From Brachypterus glaber (taxonomy: Eukaryota > Arthropoda > Insecta > Coleoptera > Kateretidae), in contig OY294044.1 of NCBI GenBank assembly GCA_958510825.1, positions 70,940,095 to 71,004,094 of the forward strand: a DNA stretch of 64,000 bases. Direction: 5' to 3'. Positions 33,317-45,203 of this stretch are shown here, one piece after another; within the stretch, counting starts at the first letter, position 1, and each line of letters opens with the position of its first letter. Both the position numbers and the translations under genes were made by a program. The notes below the pieces were generated by a model, which saw nothing but the letters and a program-made list of their open reading frames with translations, did no database searches and had not been told where the DNA came from.

Positions 33317-34323
33317 TATTCCTAGAGGTCGCTACCAGCAAAAAAGCATTTTTTTTGTAAAATCCATATGTATTTTTTTTAATTATTGAATTTTTTTATT
33401 ATATATGGATAAATTTGTGTATAGTTTTCAATGATTTAGAGATTTGATTTCTGTACATACAAATTTTCACTCTAATGTCAGCCATTATTTTTTTCCTTAC
33501 TTACTCCTATAGTGTCGTCTCTGTCACATGCGCCATTCTTAACACTATTTTTAAATCGTAAAACCGTTAAAATCGGTAATTTTTAGGCACTTTTATTATA
33601 GTTGATAATATATTTAATACCAATATAGCAACTAAAATTTCGCGGAAAAAATAGGATTCAAAATGGATACCAACAAATTTAGTAACTCGCTCAGAACTGA
33701 AGCCTTGTTCTTATTCCTCTAAATGATTGATAGTTTTCCTTAAGAGTTTATTTCATGTTCATCCATATTTTTGTAGGGTTCCGTACCAAAAAAAAAAAAA
33801 AATACTGCTACCTACAAAATAATATTTTCCCCTATGGGCCAAGGTTTATTAAGATGAAAAACTAAAAAAAAAATTAAAAAAATAAAAAAAAATCAAAAAT
33901 ATTAAAACAAAATCGATTTTTTTTCAAACAAAATTTTTTTTAGGAGTAGTTCCGTTTTTTTGTAAAATAAAAAAAAATTGGAAAATTTTGTTTTACCCTT
34001 TTAAAAGTCCATTTTTTACCAAAAACAAATCCGTCGGATTGGTATAATTTTCCGAAAAAAAGAAATGGTTTACAATAAGGCCCATATTATAAGGCCCTTA
34101 TTATTATAAGGGTAAATCTTTTAAGAAAAATATCCAAAAAATAAAAAATATATATATGAATTGCAACTTGATGGAAAAATAAGTTTAAATAAGAAATAAA
34201 ATACCTCGATAGCAAACCGCGGCGTACTTTTTTTTTGGTTTTGATCCATCCAGACTCTGGATTCCAGAGATCAGGAGTTCGAATTCCATCCTCGACTCTG
34301 TCTTTTTATATATTTTTATTTTT
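33317..34323. other. AT-rich stretch with a GTAGGGTTCCGTACC motif
   Basis: The motif at 33773-33787 is a palindrome-like repeat end commonly seen in insect repeats; homopolymer A/T runs follow to 34230. Around 34241-34300 there is tRNA-like text with a B-box-like GAGTTCGAATTCC, which does not fold as a tRNA. No gene. Confidence 0.4.
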
Positions 34324-35009
34324 TATACCTGCTGATTCAGAATTGGTCAATCAAACGAAAATAATGGATTCCTCATGCGAAACTATGAAAAAAAGTTGGT
34401 ACGGAAACTGGCTCTAAGGGACCAATGACCCTCCTAAGGGTTCATGTGAAAAGTAGTTTTTATTTAACATCTCTGGAACCCCATGAACTACAGTAATGAT
34501 TTTTTGTACATGCCTTAGCAGTAATAAAGGCTATATGATTTTATATAATTTTTATCTAGTAATTTTAACCAGGGCCTTGCAAAATGGTGGGGGCGATGCC
34601 ACTTTTTGCCCCAAAATTTTTTATGTGTATTTTTTTGGATTTTTTTCGAAAAATCTGGATTCCTTGACTAAAAATACATAAAAAATATCCTATAGTGTAA
34701 AACTGTAGGAGCAACCTTAAAAAAAATGCAGCTAACAGGAAGTCACATTTTGTGCCACCAAAAATGTAAACATTACTAATTAATTTGGGTGTTTCGGTGA
34801 AGAATACATTTTTGCTTACTTTTAAATAAATCGCCCTGCAGCATTAAAATTTTATTGGTGCTTTTTTTGTTCCCCATTCAATGTGTCCATTCTTCGAATG
34901 GCCGTAGCTCCCTTAGGGCTCATTTCCGGACTATTCTTATAGGAGTCTTATATTCGCATGGGGAATCTACCATTTTCGTTTGATTCCCAATTCTGAATAA
35001 GCCTGTATA
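34324..35009. mobile_element. TIR/foldback element, ~0.69 kb
   Basis: The left end TATACCTGCTGATTCAGAAT mirrors the right end (inverse TATACAGGCTTATTCAGAAT), and the arms continue through AATCAAACGAAAAT and GATTCC-CATGCGAA. The interior matches the inverse of 13926-14365. It also shares short blocks (GGAGCTACG, CCTATA, TTAGGGCTCATTTCCGG) with the 11.2-kb foldback, so these are related families with exchanged ends. It is non-coding. Confidence 0.72.
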
Positions 35010-35700
35010 ATTTGATTTTTAACTTGAATTTAGTTAGTATAAATGCGAAAAATATGTAATAGAACTTGTTTTTATAAATAATTTTCATTTATTTTCATTT
35101 ATTTAAAAATCTACCTTATTTACTTAAATTGAATATTGGACTGAACTTTAATTAAAGGGAATTTCATATAACAGTAAAGAGGATAAAAATTATTTCATCA
35201 TCCAAATAGTTAGGAATTTCAATAAAATTCTCTACATTTGACTTTTCAGAAATAGGAAATCGTTAGTTTCTTTCTATTGAAATGAAATTTTATAGAAATG
35301 TTATGCAAATAAAGAATAAGAAAGTTATGGTCCTAAGAAAACATAAGCAATGTTTAAATTTACTGCAATCCTATTGCACGGGCAATAAAACTAAATATAA
35401 AGGTAAATATTTTTGTCTTATGGTTTTTAATTTAGGAATTGAAAATTTAACCCCTTATTGGATACCGTTGCTAATTGCCGACTCCCAGAAAAGGGAGTAT
35501 GGAGTTATATGCTGTGGGGGTATCCCAGAGTCTGGGATTCCCAGAAATGTCCCTTAACTTTTACTATTTTGATTCCCATAGATAAGTTTTTTTGGTGCGC
35601 TTTTGTAATAGCGCGTTGGTCCCAATGGAGATTTCTCCCGTTAGATTAGACAGGGACAAAAGTTCTACCCAAAAAGGATAGAAGACATACATACACTCCC
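35010..35700. other. Stretch without a recognised gene
   Basis: 35280-35560 has two overlapping open frames and a GC-richer patch (35450-35560) with TCCCAGA and TGGGATTCCCAGAA inverted against each other. The translations match no family I know, so no gene is called. Confidence 0.4.
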
Positions 35701-35712
35701 ACTTCCACCCAA

Positions 35713-36040
35713 CCAAACAAATTCTGTATTTGTTCTTTGTTGAACAAATACAATATTTACTTGGCCGGGCGAAAAGTGTAACTATAGTATTTTTATTAAA
35801 GAAATTACTGGCGCCATCTAAATTTTAGTAGAATTATCTTATTCTACAGATTCACATAAGCTATGTTCGTTCGTGCCGCTCACTGCTACACTTTCCGGCC
35901 AACCAAATAAATACTGTATTTGTTGTATGAAAAACAAATACAGTATTTATTTGGTTGGCTGGAAAGTGTAGCACAAATGAGATAGAGATAGGGTAGACGT
36001 CTTTTGTTTTATAATTCTAGTTGTAGAGAGCTCCATTAAA
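35713..36040. repeat. Dispersed repeat with palindromes, copy 2
   Basis: 35798-36040 is the reverse complement of 16106-16362, including the CCAACCAAATAAATACTGTA hairpin. Immediately left, 35713-35775 is a diverged second palindrome of the same kind (AACCAAACAAATTCTGTATT...). It contains the block ACTGGCGCCATCTAAATTTT. Confidence 0.7.
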
Positions 36041-37089
36041 GCCAAAAATATTAATTATCTAAGACATTAATTTAGAACCACACACTATTATTTGGAGGCG
36101 TATCAAATACAAATAGCTGTATAGTTGCTATTTGGGTAGCGTGCCACCAGTAATAATATTACATAATATTACCACAATATCATTTATCATATGATTACAA
36201 ATTTTAATATAAGAATCTAATTACTACTTAATACTTATCTGACTTTCTTAGATGTTTCTTCGATGTCTTCCAATATCACTAACTTTATATAGAAATGTGA
36301 AAGGTAAAAAAACTTCAAATATATTTTAAATTAATTAAAATATATCTTGCCAATAAAACAAAAGGATTAAACAACAATGAAAAGAATTTAATGAAAGAAA
36401 AATGAAAAGTTAAAAACAAATAAAAAACAACAAAATATTTTAATTTGAAAGTTAAGTTAAGCTTAACATAGTATCTTTACCCTTCAGATATTTCTATACT
36501 CGCGACTTTAAATTTTCACATATTACGTTAATTCTAAAATTCCCTTAAGTCCCAACTTAACTAGACGACTACATATTTCCGAATCCCATTTTTAACCATA
36601 ACTCAAAACAGGCAAAATTTCCCTTCCCAAAGATGCCGATATACCAGTCATAAAACTATTAACGTAAATATCTGAGGAGTTTTCGATCAAAATAAACTGA
36701 ATTACTTTAAATTACTGAAAATGAATTTAAATTTAATTAAGCGAAATGATTAAAAAAACTACTTCTACATATTGATTGATATTGATTTTCATGACATTGC
36801 TTCGAAGTAGAAAAAACCATTTTTACAAACAATCCCTAACTATTGCCAGTATCTAAAACAACATCATTAAAGATATTCCCATATTTATTAATTAAGAAAC
36901 CGAATTAACCAATTCATTAGTCTAATAAAAATGTACACCCTTTTTATGTAAACGCCTCAATTACACAAAATGCAAGCTTCCCAAATACTAATATTAGCAT
37001 CTGGAAAAACAAACAACAAATCGCCCGTTAAGAACAATACTTTGTCATGTTCAATAACCATAAAAATAAAAATATAAATACTCAATATA
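36041..37089. other. AT-rich stretch without a gene
   Basis: No gene, RNA or transposon end recognised. Confidence 0.4.
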
Positions 37090-37959
37090 TACAGGGTGAC
37101 CACTCTGTTATACTTTCAAAGCTTAAACTTGTAAAAACTACACTGAGAATTCGTTACCGTAGTAAATACTAAACGTTTTTGTCCATCTGGAACCCCAGGC
37201 AACACTTTTAATTAATTACAAGTTGTTACAGTAAAACATAACGTTGTTCTGTTATGTTTTACTGTAACAACTTGATACAACTTAATAACAAAAGTTGCCT
37301 CGTTGTAAAAGATAAAATTTACCAATTATTACTGTTTTTCATATTTTTTTAGTTTTTTATTATTTTTTTAAATGCATTTTTACTTTAACAGTTTACCTTT
37401 TTAAAATTAAATTTTGTTTAATATTTTTAATCTTTATTAATATTTCTTCAAATTTTAAGTACACTTCGTGCTTTAGAGGTGACTCTTGTATCTTCAGTTT
37501 ACTTGTTTAAGCCTTTTTATGGGATATAATATTTCTATTTCTTAAACCCCCATAAGGGGTAAGAAGAAACAAAATTTGAAAAAAATATATTATTTTTTTA
37601 CCACTAAACGTATTATTATTAATTGAATTTTATACAAGAAACTTAATACTACATATCAAGACATAAACAAAAAAAAAATTGAAGTTTCTGCCTTTATGTT
37701 AAGTCCTAATTCTAACATTCTGTGTTTCTTAAAACCCCGAATGTTTCTTATTACCCATTTCTCCCCTATTTAATTTTAAATTGCAAAAAATATTTCATTT
37801 TATTGTTTTTTAACCTATCTAGTTATCCATGAAAAATTATAAATCCAATCAAATCGCTAAAAAAAACAATTGAATCGTTTCTTTTGCGTGCGGTTTTATT
37901 TTCAAATTAGCTTAGTGTTTTAATTAATTTATGTTATGTAACAGTGGGATCACCCTGTA
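37090..37959. mobile_element. TA-flanked TIR element, 870 bp
   Basis: The left end TACAGGGTGACCACTCTGTT is inverted at the right (inverse TACAGGGTGATCCCACTGTT). TA flanks both sides. Near the left, 37208-37274 holds a nearly perfect hairpin in which AAGTTGTTACAGTAAAACAT faces its inverse across about 8 bases. The interior is AT-rich without an open frame. The right end directly abuts the next element. Confidence 0.75.
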
Positions 37960-38390
37960 TACACGGTATATTTTAAATAGGGTCCGCAATGTTACGGGGT
38001 GATTAGGAATCATAAAATATGACATAAAATTCCTATAAACATGTATAAAAATGCGTCTTAAGGGAGTTAAACCCCTTTGAAAGTTGCTAAAAAATTCGGG
38101 TTTTATTTAATAACTTAGGAACCCTTTGAGATACAACAACGAGGTTTTGCACGTGAACTAATCTTAATAAGACCCATCTTCGTATGTTATTTTCATGTAC
38201 TTATTTTAACCAGGGGTGTGCGAAACGGGGGGACCCCCAGTTTTTTGTCCCAAACTTTTTCTGTGTAAATTGTTTGTAATTTTATTGTTGAAACATGATT
38301 CCTCAGGTAAAAATACATAAAAAATGTACTCTTGTTGTAACACTGTAGGATTAACCATTTTCGATAAAAATAAATTTTTAGTTCCATGTT
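37960..38390. mobile_element. Half copy of the 11.2-kb foldback family
   Basis: Starts TACACGGTATATTTTAAATA and follows the left arm of 11245-12398 through AAAATTCCTATAAACATGTA, TTAGGAACCCTTTGAGATA, CCAGGGGTGTGCGAAACG and GTAACACTGTAGGATTAACC. It then ends near 38390 without a second arm. Confidence 0.75.
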
Positions 38391-40320
38391 TTGAGGTTAT
38401 GTTATAAAATAAATTTTTATTTGAGGATTATAATACTGGTATCTGGTCAAAAAGAACATATAGTTCAAGACAAAAGTTAGCAAAAGGTCATATTTCTTTA
38501 TAAATATTATAGTAAAGCATATTATTTAAAAAAAAGCCTAAAATGACAAGTTTTAGTAAGCGGGCAAAAAAACTTTTTGGCCCTAGGCCACAAAGTCCAA
38601 CTTTTCCCTCGAAAAACATAAATCAAAAGTGACACTTTTAGAATCAACCGAATAAAAACGTAATTATGAAACGCAAATAGATAAAAAAATACTCTTCTAG
38701 CACGTGTTGCTGTGAAGGGTATAAAAATCTTCTTTTTATATTGGTTTAATGCCAAATTACGAGATTATCGATTTAAACTCATACCCCTTTCAATTTTCAT
38801 CAGCATAATAAGATGCAAACCGGGCTAAATCTAATTTTCTTTTGACGCCCTATAGAGACTTCGACAACTTTTAAAGACATTTTATTAAAATCTGTTAAAG
38901 AATGATAAAAAAAAAGTTTCCGTTCTTTTCTTGTTAACATATTTTAGGTTTCCGTTTTTTCTCCATCGATTGACTGCAATGCTGACAAAGGGAAAACGTT
39001 GTTGTTTCTTTTTTGTTTGATTATGTTATATACTTATTTTTTTTTAAATATTTTTTTAGGGTCAATATTAAAGAAATTGGAAAATGTTTTTATTTTTAGA
39101 GTTTTTTATATTTCATAATAAAAACAAAAGTAAACTTTTATTTTTATTTAGTATTTTGCTTAAAAAATATTTTTATTTAAAATAAATATATATACACAGG
39201 GTGTCCCAGCTAAGAGAGATCAATCGTTTTTTGGCCTTATTATTAAATTGCAATAAAATTTATGTCAGTCAATATTCACCCAACAAGCTATAACTGTGAA
39301 TACACCCATATTTTCTACTAGTTTTTGTTTTTGAGATATAGATTATTTGATACCATTTTTATATGCAATTTTCATTTAAATACCAAAATTGAAAAAACAC
39401 TTTTATTCTTTTTACACTGATTAAATATTTTTTTCATAATTTGGGTTTAAATTTTAAATAATTTAATTTGGAATAATCCTAATTTATTATTTTGTTAAAA
39501 TCATAATAGTTGGTATGTTAATGTTTGTGGTTAAACTAATTCCTAGATGAAACTACTGTACTTTTTAACACTTTATTCCGAATACAGTTCATTTAGCCCT
39601 CTTTTGTTACTATTTATGGTACTTTTACCGTAAAAGTTTTACGTATGCCCTACGTTATAATTGTTTAATGTTTAAATCCTAAACGCATTTTAACCAAATT
39701 TTGATTGTCAATTCGCGAAACCCTTAACTGTAACTGTAACTAAGTATGCTCGATATAGTACTTTCCATTACTGTCGGCTTTTTGATTAAGTAATTTCAAC
39801 TTACCTAGTTGGTAGTGAGAAAATAACTATTCCCAAAAAATATTATTTTCAAAATTACAGGAAAGTTTTGTTTTTTTTTGCATCTGTGCACCCTGCTAAA
39901 CTTGAGCGTAAAAACTGTATCCAAGTTTCTTTATCTAATTTTCTGATGACATAGACTCTTAAAATGACAAATCGAGGCCTAATAAAGCAGCCAATCCCCT
40001 ATACGGAAGCCTGTGCTAAATTGGCGTTGTTTTCCGAGCCATCACGTAGTTTTGCACGGGTATGCATCAATCTACGTCGCACGTCCGTGTGTCTTTTCTG
40101 GACGAAAAACACAGGAACAATTTAAATTTTAATGGTTTTCAGTCTGGATAAATCTGGATCGATTGTGACATTTTTCATATTCTAGTGTTGGGACACATAT
40201 TGAAATAATATTTTAGTCCAAATGAATATCATTTAATGACACTTTAAAATCTTAAATGCAAATCCCCCATTTGTAATACACCATTAAAAAAAGTCATATT
40301 AGCAAACTAGTTAACCGATT
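38391..40320. other. AT-rich stretch, one lone element end
   Basis: No gene. ACACAGGGTGTCCCAGCTAA at 39194-39213 has the form of an insect TIR end, but no inverted partner was found. 40060-40145 is the first of three copies of a short repeat (see 41726 and 42648). Confidence 0.45.
40060..40145. repeat. Short dispersed repeat, copy 1 of 3
   Basis: CAATCTACGTCGCACGTCCG, a TCTTTTCTGGACGAAAAACA block, then AACAATTTAAATTTTAATGG. Diverged copies are at 41726-41815 and 42648-42735, in the same orientation on the far sides of the two foldbacks. Confidence 0.6.
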
Positions 40321-41664
40321 ACACTAGGGTGGACCTTATATTTTTTTATTGTCTTAAATTTTTTATTTAGTGTAACTAAAAAATTCTAAAAATATAAGAG
40401 TGCTCAAACTTCAAGTGTGCTAATAGGGACACTAAAATTCGTAAAATTGCCATAAATCGTAAGTCCTGTTAGGGTGGACCTTATATTTTTTTATTATCTT
40501 AAAATCTTCATTTAGGTGTAGCTAAAAAATAAATAATACCTTTATTGCCCAACAGAAAGACCAATTACAGGACAATATTATTTGAAAATTTACAAAATTA
40601 ATGTTTACAAAATTAAAGTTAATCAACAATGTAATAAAATATCTTATATTATAACAAATATAACAAATACAAATACAATATACCACTGAAATGGTGGAAA
40701 TTAAAATCAACATTTTGGCCAATACTCTATAACTATACAATTAATTGTTCTACTCCCTGAATCAAAGTCGACATCGCAACTCCTACAGTATTTATTATAA
40801 CAAAACAAACTTCTCTAATGTACATGTCGCCCTAGAATTCGTAAAATTACCATAAATCGTAAAAAACCGTTAAAAATTGTCTGTAATTTTTGCATAAGTA
40901 AAAAATTCAAAAGGGCTTAAAATCATTTTTTTTTCTTTTAAGCATACAAAATTATGAGCCAAATTTCAAAATGATCAAAAGATTCCGTTCCGAAAATCCG
41001 CCAAAGTTGCCCCTAACACTAAAATTTACCAATTTCTACCATAAGTGTGAGTCAAACGGTAAACAAACATTTTAAAAATGTATCAGATTGGACTGAATTT
41101 ATTTTTATTTAATGCATTCTAACATTTATTCATAATATTAAACTGATTTAACTAAAACAAAATAAGCTAAGCGCCAAATAAGAGCTCCTAAATATTTAAT
41201 GCTTAGCCCGTTTTGTTTTAGTTAAATCATTTTAATATTATGAATAGTTAGTTAGAATTTATTAAATAAAAATAAATTCAGTCCAGTTTAATACATTTTT
41301 AAAATCTTTTTTTACCGTTAGACTCACATTTATGGTAGAAATTCGTAAATTTTATTGTCAGGGGAAACTTCGACAGATTTTCGGCGTGGATTAGAATCTT
41401 TTGATTATTTTTAAATTTGGAACATAATTTTGAATGCTCAAAAGGAAAAAATAAGATTTCAAGACCTTTAATTTTTTCACTAATACAAAAATTACAGACA
41501 ATTTTAACTGTTTTTTACGATTTATGATAATTTTACGAATTTTAGGGCCACATGTGCATTAGCACCCTTAAAGAAGTTTGATCACTCTCATATTTTTAGC
41601 TACACCTAAAAGAAGATTTTAAGATAATAAAAAATATAAGGTCTATCCTAACAGGACTTACACA
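40321..41664. mobile_element. Foldback element, ~1.3 kb, with a nested LINE end
   Basis: The arms meet near 41185. The right arm ends AGGTCTATCCTAACAGGACT, and its inverse is at 40460-40480 (AAGTCCTGTTAGGGTGGACC). Shared arm blocks include TTACGAATTTTAGGG, TTTTGATCATT and GTCCAATCTGATACATTTTT-type sequence. 40321-40458 repeats the left end in direct orientation, so the left side is partly duplicated. The left arm is cut by a minus-strand LINE fragment (40531-40838). Confidence 0.78.
40531..40838 (-). mobile_element. Non-LTR retrotransposon 3' UTR fragment
   Basis: On the minus strand the segment ends TCCTGTAATTGGTCTTTCTG, then TTGGGCAATAAAGGTATTAT. That terminus is shared with the elements at 2.8 kb (CTGTTGGGCAAATAAAG) and 60.5 kb. 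The uninterrupted sequence is readable from the opposite foldback arm. Comparison shows the insertion replaced about 20-25 bases of the arm. No reading frame of the element is kept. Confidence 0.72.
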
Positions 41665-41725
41665 GATACTTTAATTATTTCAACCTGTTCGGATCATTTG
41701 AGTGCAGCAGGTGTGACACAATATA

Positions 41726-41815
41726 CATCACACGTACGTCTATTATTATGTCTTTTTCTAGACAAACAAAAAACATAAAAACAATTTAAATTTAAAATAT
41801 AAAAAATAGTCGCTC
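41726..41815. repeat. Short dispersed repeat, copy 2 of 3
   Basis: ACACGTACGTCTATTATTAT, TTTTTCTAGACAAACAAAAA and ACAATTTAAATTTAAAATAT; diverged from 40060-40145. It separates the two foldbacks. Confidence 0.5.
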
Positions 41816-41840
41816 ATACAAGATGAGGGTGTTTCGGAAA

Positions 41841-42630
41841 TACACTCACTACAAAATTTCGTTGTATTTTTAATGCTGAATGTTATTTGTTAATACATTT
41901 TTTTTAAATTTATATCGCCTCCATTGGTATTTAATCCTTTACTTGTGATATTAAATACTACAATGTGTGTATTGTATACAAAATGTTGTCATACTAAGAT
42001 AGAGAGCGTGCTGGTACATTTGAATCCCCACCCAACATGTGTTTAATAGTACTGTAATATTTGGTAAATTATATCACAGTTATAGTTTGGTATACTTTAA
42101 ATTGTAGTTGTTGTATTATTGATCTAGTTTAAAGTATGTTAAAGTATTTAGTAAAATAACAATCGGTAAATAATACCAAAATTTTGATTAGTAATGAAAG
42201 ATGAAAGTAAAAAAAGGATCAATTATTTTGTCAGTGTGTGTGTGGTTGCAATCTTCATATTATTACTAATCAAAATTTTGGTATTATTTACCGATTGTTA
42301 ATTTTTTTCGAATACTGTAACATAATTTAAACTAGATCAGTAATACAACTTAATAACAACTCAAAGTATACCATAAGTGTGATATGCTTTACGAAATGTT
42401 ACAGTAATTTTTACTATAACATGCTAGTATTAATAAACACATGTTGCATGGGTATCCAAATGTACCAGCACATTATGATGTGGTAGTATGATGATATTGT
42501 ATATAATTCCACACATAGTATTTAATATCACAACTAAAGCATTAAACACCAATGGTGGAGATATAAATAACAAATATGTATTTAGAAATAAAATTTAGTA
42601 TTAAAATTACAATAATATTTTCTGAGTGTA
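41841..42630. mobile_element. Foldback element, 790 bp, with perfect inner palindrome
   Basis: Ends TACACTCACTACAAAATTTC and TGAGTGTA with interrupted pairing through the arms (CCATTGGTATTTAAT, AAATACTA, GTGCTGGTACATTTG, AAATTATATCACA). The inner 38 bases of each arm, 42159-42196 and 42262-42299, look perfectly complementary (AACAATCGGTAAATAATACC and onward). The centre is about 65 bases. It is non-coding. Confidence 0.85.
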
Positions 42631-42647
42631 GGATTAGAAATTTTAGA

Positions 42648-42735
42648 GGGCAATGCAATCTACGTAGCAGGTCCGTATTTTTTTATTCTAGATGAAAAAC
42701 ACAGATTTAATTTAAATTTTAATTGTATTTGTTTG
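42648..42735. repeat. Short dispersed repeat, copy 3 of 3
   Basis: CAATCTACGTAGCAGGTCCG, TCTAGATGAAAAACACAG and TTTAATTTAAATTTTAATTG, closer to copy 1 than copy 2 is. Confidence 0.55.
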
Positions 42736-43240
42736 CCAGTTTGTACGTTAACCTTAAAACTTTTGAATAAAATGTCCGAGTTAAAAATCATTCTCCATTT
42801 CGCACAAAACATCAGTTTTTTTTGTTGTAGGATTATTATTTTCCGAGTTATAACTTGCTTTTATTTATTTTTTGCTAAAAGAAATATTTATTTTTAATTT
42901 TGCTAAAATTTAATACTAATCTAAAATTTTAAACAGAGCAATATTTTTTTAGTGTAAAACTGAACAGTGATAAAACAATAAACCAAAATTGGTTACGCAT
43001 ATATAGCCGCTGGTTACATAGATATAACTACGTAATTCTATTAAATAGTAATATGTCAGCAATGCCAACGTAACAAAGTTCTACAATGTCCGAGTCAAAT
43101 TTAAATTGCAAACTTATTCGTGCATTAAATTTAAAATTTAATTTTCATAATGCGCTAAATATTATATGAACATGGTTGTTTCATAAATTGAGATTAAATG
43201 ATTACTTGAACTGAAATATACTCCATGTCACAAAACTCAG
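42736..43240. other. AT-rich stretch without a gene
   Basis: No gene or element end recognised. Confidence 0.35.
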
Positions 43241-43425
43241 GTGTCGATGTACTGTGATGATATAGGACGTAACTACTTCGTCAAAAGCGTTATAAGGCGT
43301 GCGTGCCAAAACGGGCCTCTCACTTGCACACACATTCCTATATTATATTACGTAACTAGTGTGGAAAGTGACATATTTCGCGAGAGTGGGCACTATTTTT
43401 CCTACGATCCCAAAAAAATATGAAG
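43241..43425. repeat. GC-richer repeat related to the 15.5-kb insertion
   Basis: Shares GGCCTCTCACTTGCACACAC with the inverse of 15499-15652 and ends in ACTATTTTTCCTACGATCC, the terminus seen at several other loci. An open frame of 60 residues here has no motif. Confidence 0.5.
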
Positions 43426-43904
43426 TTTCTTATTTTAAAATTTTCTAATTTTTATTAATTTAAAAGCAAAGCACAAAATAATTATAAATAGCATACAAAT
43501 TTATATACGTAGGTATGTCAAACAGGAAATATGATTTTCATTTAGTTTTAGTTTTCTTGGTTTTATATTTAATACAATACATAGCTGTTTAATGGGTTGC
43601 CTATTCCTAAATAAATGAAAACTTGAGTTTGCTTATTAAATTAGATTTCTGTGGTTATGGTGCCATATAAGACAGTAAATTGTACTGTTTTACATTTCAT
43701 AAGAAAAATATTGTCTATTTTGATGTTTTTTTATTTTTAGCCTGCTGTAATATTTGAGTAAAGCCTTAAACAATTTATCCAGCTTATTAGAGTTATCTCT
43801 AAAAATTTGGTTGGTATTAGAATCAAATTAAGCCGTTTTTAAATTAAATTGCGTAAAAATTATTAGATTTATCCTAATTATCTGGCTTATCTGGCATTAT
43901 CCGA

Positions 43905-44105
43905 ACGTAAAATTGAAACGGGATCACTTCAGGAATACCCTCTTTAAGTTGCAAAAAGTTTCATTCAATTCCGTTCATCCGTTCAAAAGTTATGCTAGAT
44001 CAAGCATAAAAAAACAAAGTCACCCGTCGCGACGTGTGACTTCGACGCGTCAAATTGATATCCTCCTCCTTTTTGAAAGTCAGTTAAAAACGGGAAAAAA
44101 TAATG
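43905..44105 (+). repeat. Probable SINE/LINE 3' segment
   Basis: Contains CGTTCATCCGTTCAAAAGTT, a GACGCGTCAAATTGATA block and ATCCTCCTCCTTTTTGAAAG just before CAGTTAAAA. This type of sequence is a recurrent retroposon 3' part in insects. It is GC-richer than its flanks. The 69-residue open frame across it is an accident of the repeat. No target duplication was identified. Confidence 0.45.
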
Positions 44106-44510
44106 AAGTGTCGAATGTTTAATATTTGTAAACCTTATAGTGTCCTTTAAATGTTTTCAATACATTTACATATAATATAATGATTTCAGTTCATTTACAT
44201 ATAATACATTAATGATTTGTGAGACACACTGTATCATACGAACATGCTTGTTTTCTAAATTGCGATTAAATGATTACTTGAGCAAAATTATAAATTTCCA
44301 CAGTGAAGTTCTCCTCGATGTGGATTTCCACCTAACATTTGATATTAAATTGAAATATTTCACATGAAAATTTCATAATAGTATATTTCATATTCAGAGT
44401 TTGCTTTACCTATTCAAAGCTTAGGATAATGTTAATCATAATAAAAACTGTATTCATGACCTTTCGTAATCTACTAGGTATATAAGATAGGCTCTAAATT
44501 ATAGAGTAAG

Positions 44511-45203
44511 GTGGGGCAAAAAATACATACTTTTCAAGTGTCTCTCCCCAGTTTTCCAATGAATAAAACATTCTAAAATGTCTTAGTACAGCCAAATCAT
44601 TTAATATTTTTATGCTGCGCCAAGGCATGAATTTTTTTTTTAATCATGTTTAATTTTCCTTTTTTGTCATAAATTTAATACTATCATGTGATATTTGATA
44701 AGAAATACGTGATTTTTTTTAGTAAATTACGTTACATTTTTTTTAATTTTATTTTATTTGTTATTATTTTTTAGTAAAATTAATATTGCGAAACACTAGC
44801 AAAAAGGCTTAAAATGATTTTATATCATGCATAATTTATTAAAATATAAAATGCTGTCATATTTGTTTTGTTTTAGGTAGTAAGTAGTATTTTTTATTTT
44901 TCTTAAAAAAATAGCCTTTTCTTGTAAAATATCACATAATTCACTTAGTTTTGCTCAGTTTTGCTTATATCAAAGAAAAATTAAAATTTATAATATAAAA
45001 TCGGCGCCAAATTTTATGTTTAAAACCTATTATTTTATAACAAAACGATTAAAAATGATTTTTGAAATAAAACAAGAAATCAAGCACCTGCTGCAGGGTT
45101 AATATGTTGATCGATTTGGCTGAAATTTGGTATTTTAGAATGTTTTATCCATATGGCCTCCTATCTGCGGGCGCCCCTGAACATAATGCATTCTCTTTTA
45201 CCC
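44511..45203. repeat. Imperfect inverted-repeat element, ~0.69 kb
   Basis: GGGGCAAAAAATACATACTT near the left is loosely inverted at the right (GCATTCTCTTTTACCC). ATAAAACATTCTAAAAT at 44567 is exactly inverted near 45137 (ATTTTAGAATGTTTTAT), followed on both arms by AGCCAAATC. Old and diverged. No coding sequence. Confidence 0.45.

Noticed and set aside
34235..34310. tRNA-like sequence with a GAGTTCGAATTCC B-box-like stretch
   Set aside because: No cloverleaf: the T-stem has mismatches and no acceptor stem can be drawn. At most a decayed tRNA-derived fragment.
35282..35649. Two overlapping plus-strand open frames of 91 and 63 residues
   Set aside because: No recognisable motif, no splice or promoter context, and overlap in different frames.
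39194..39213. Complete TIR element starting at ACACAGGGTGTCCCAG
   Set aside because: No inverted partner end was found downstream or upstream, so only a lone end can be supported.
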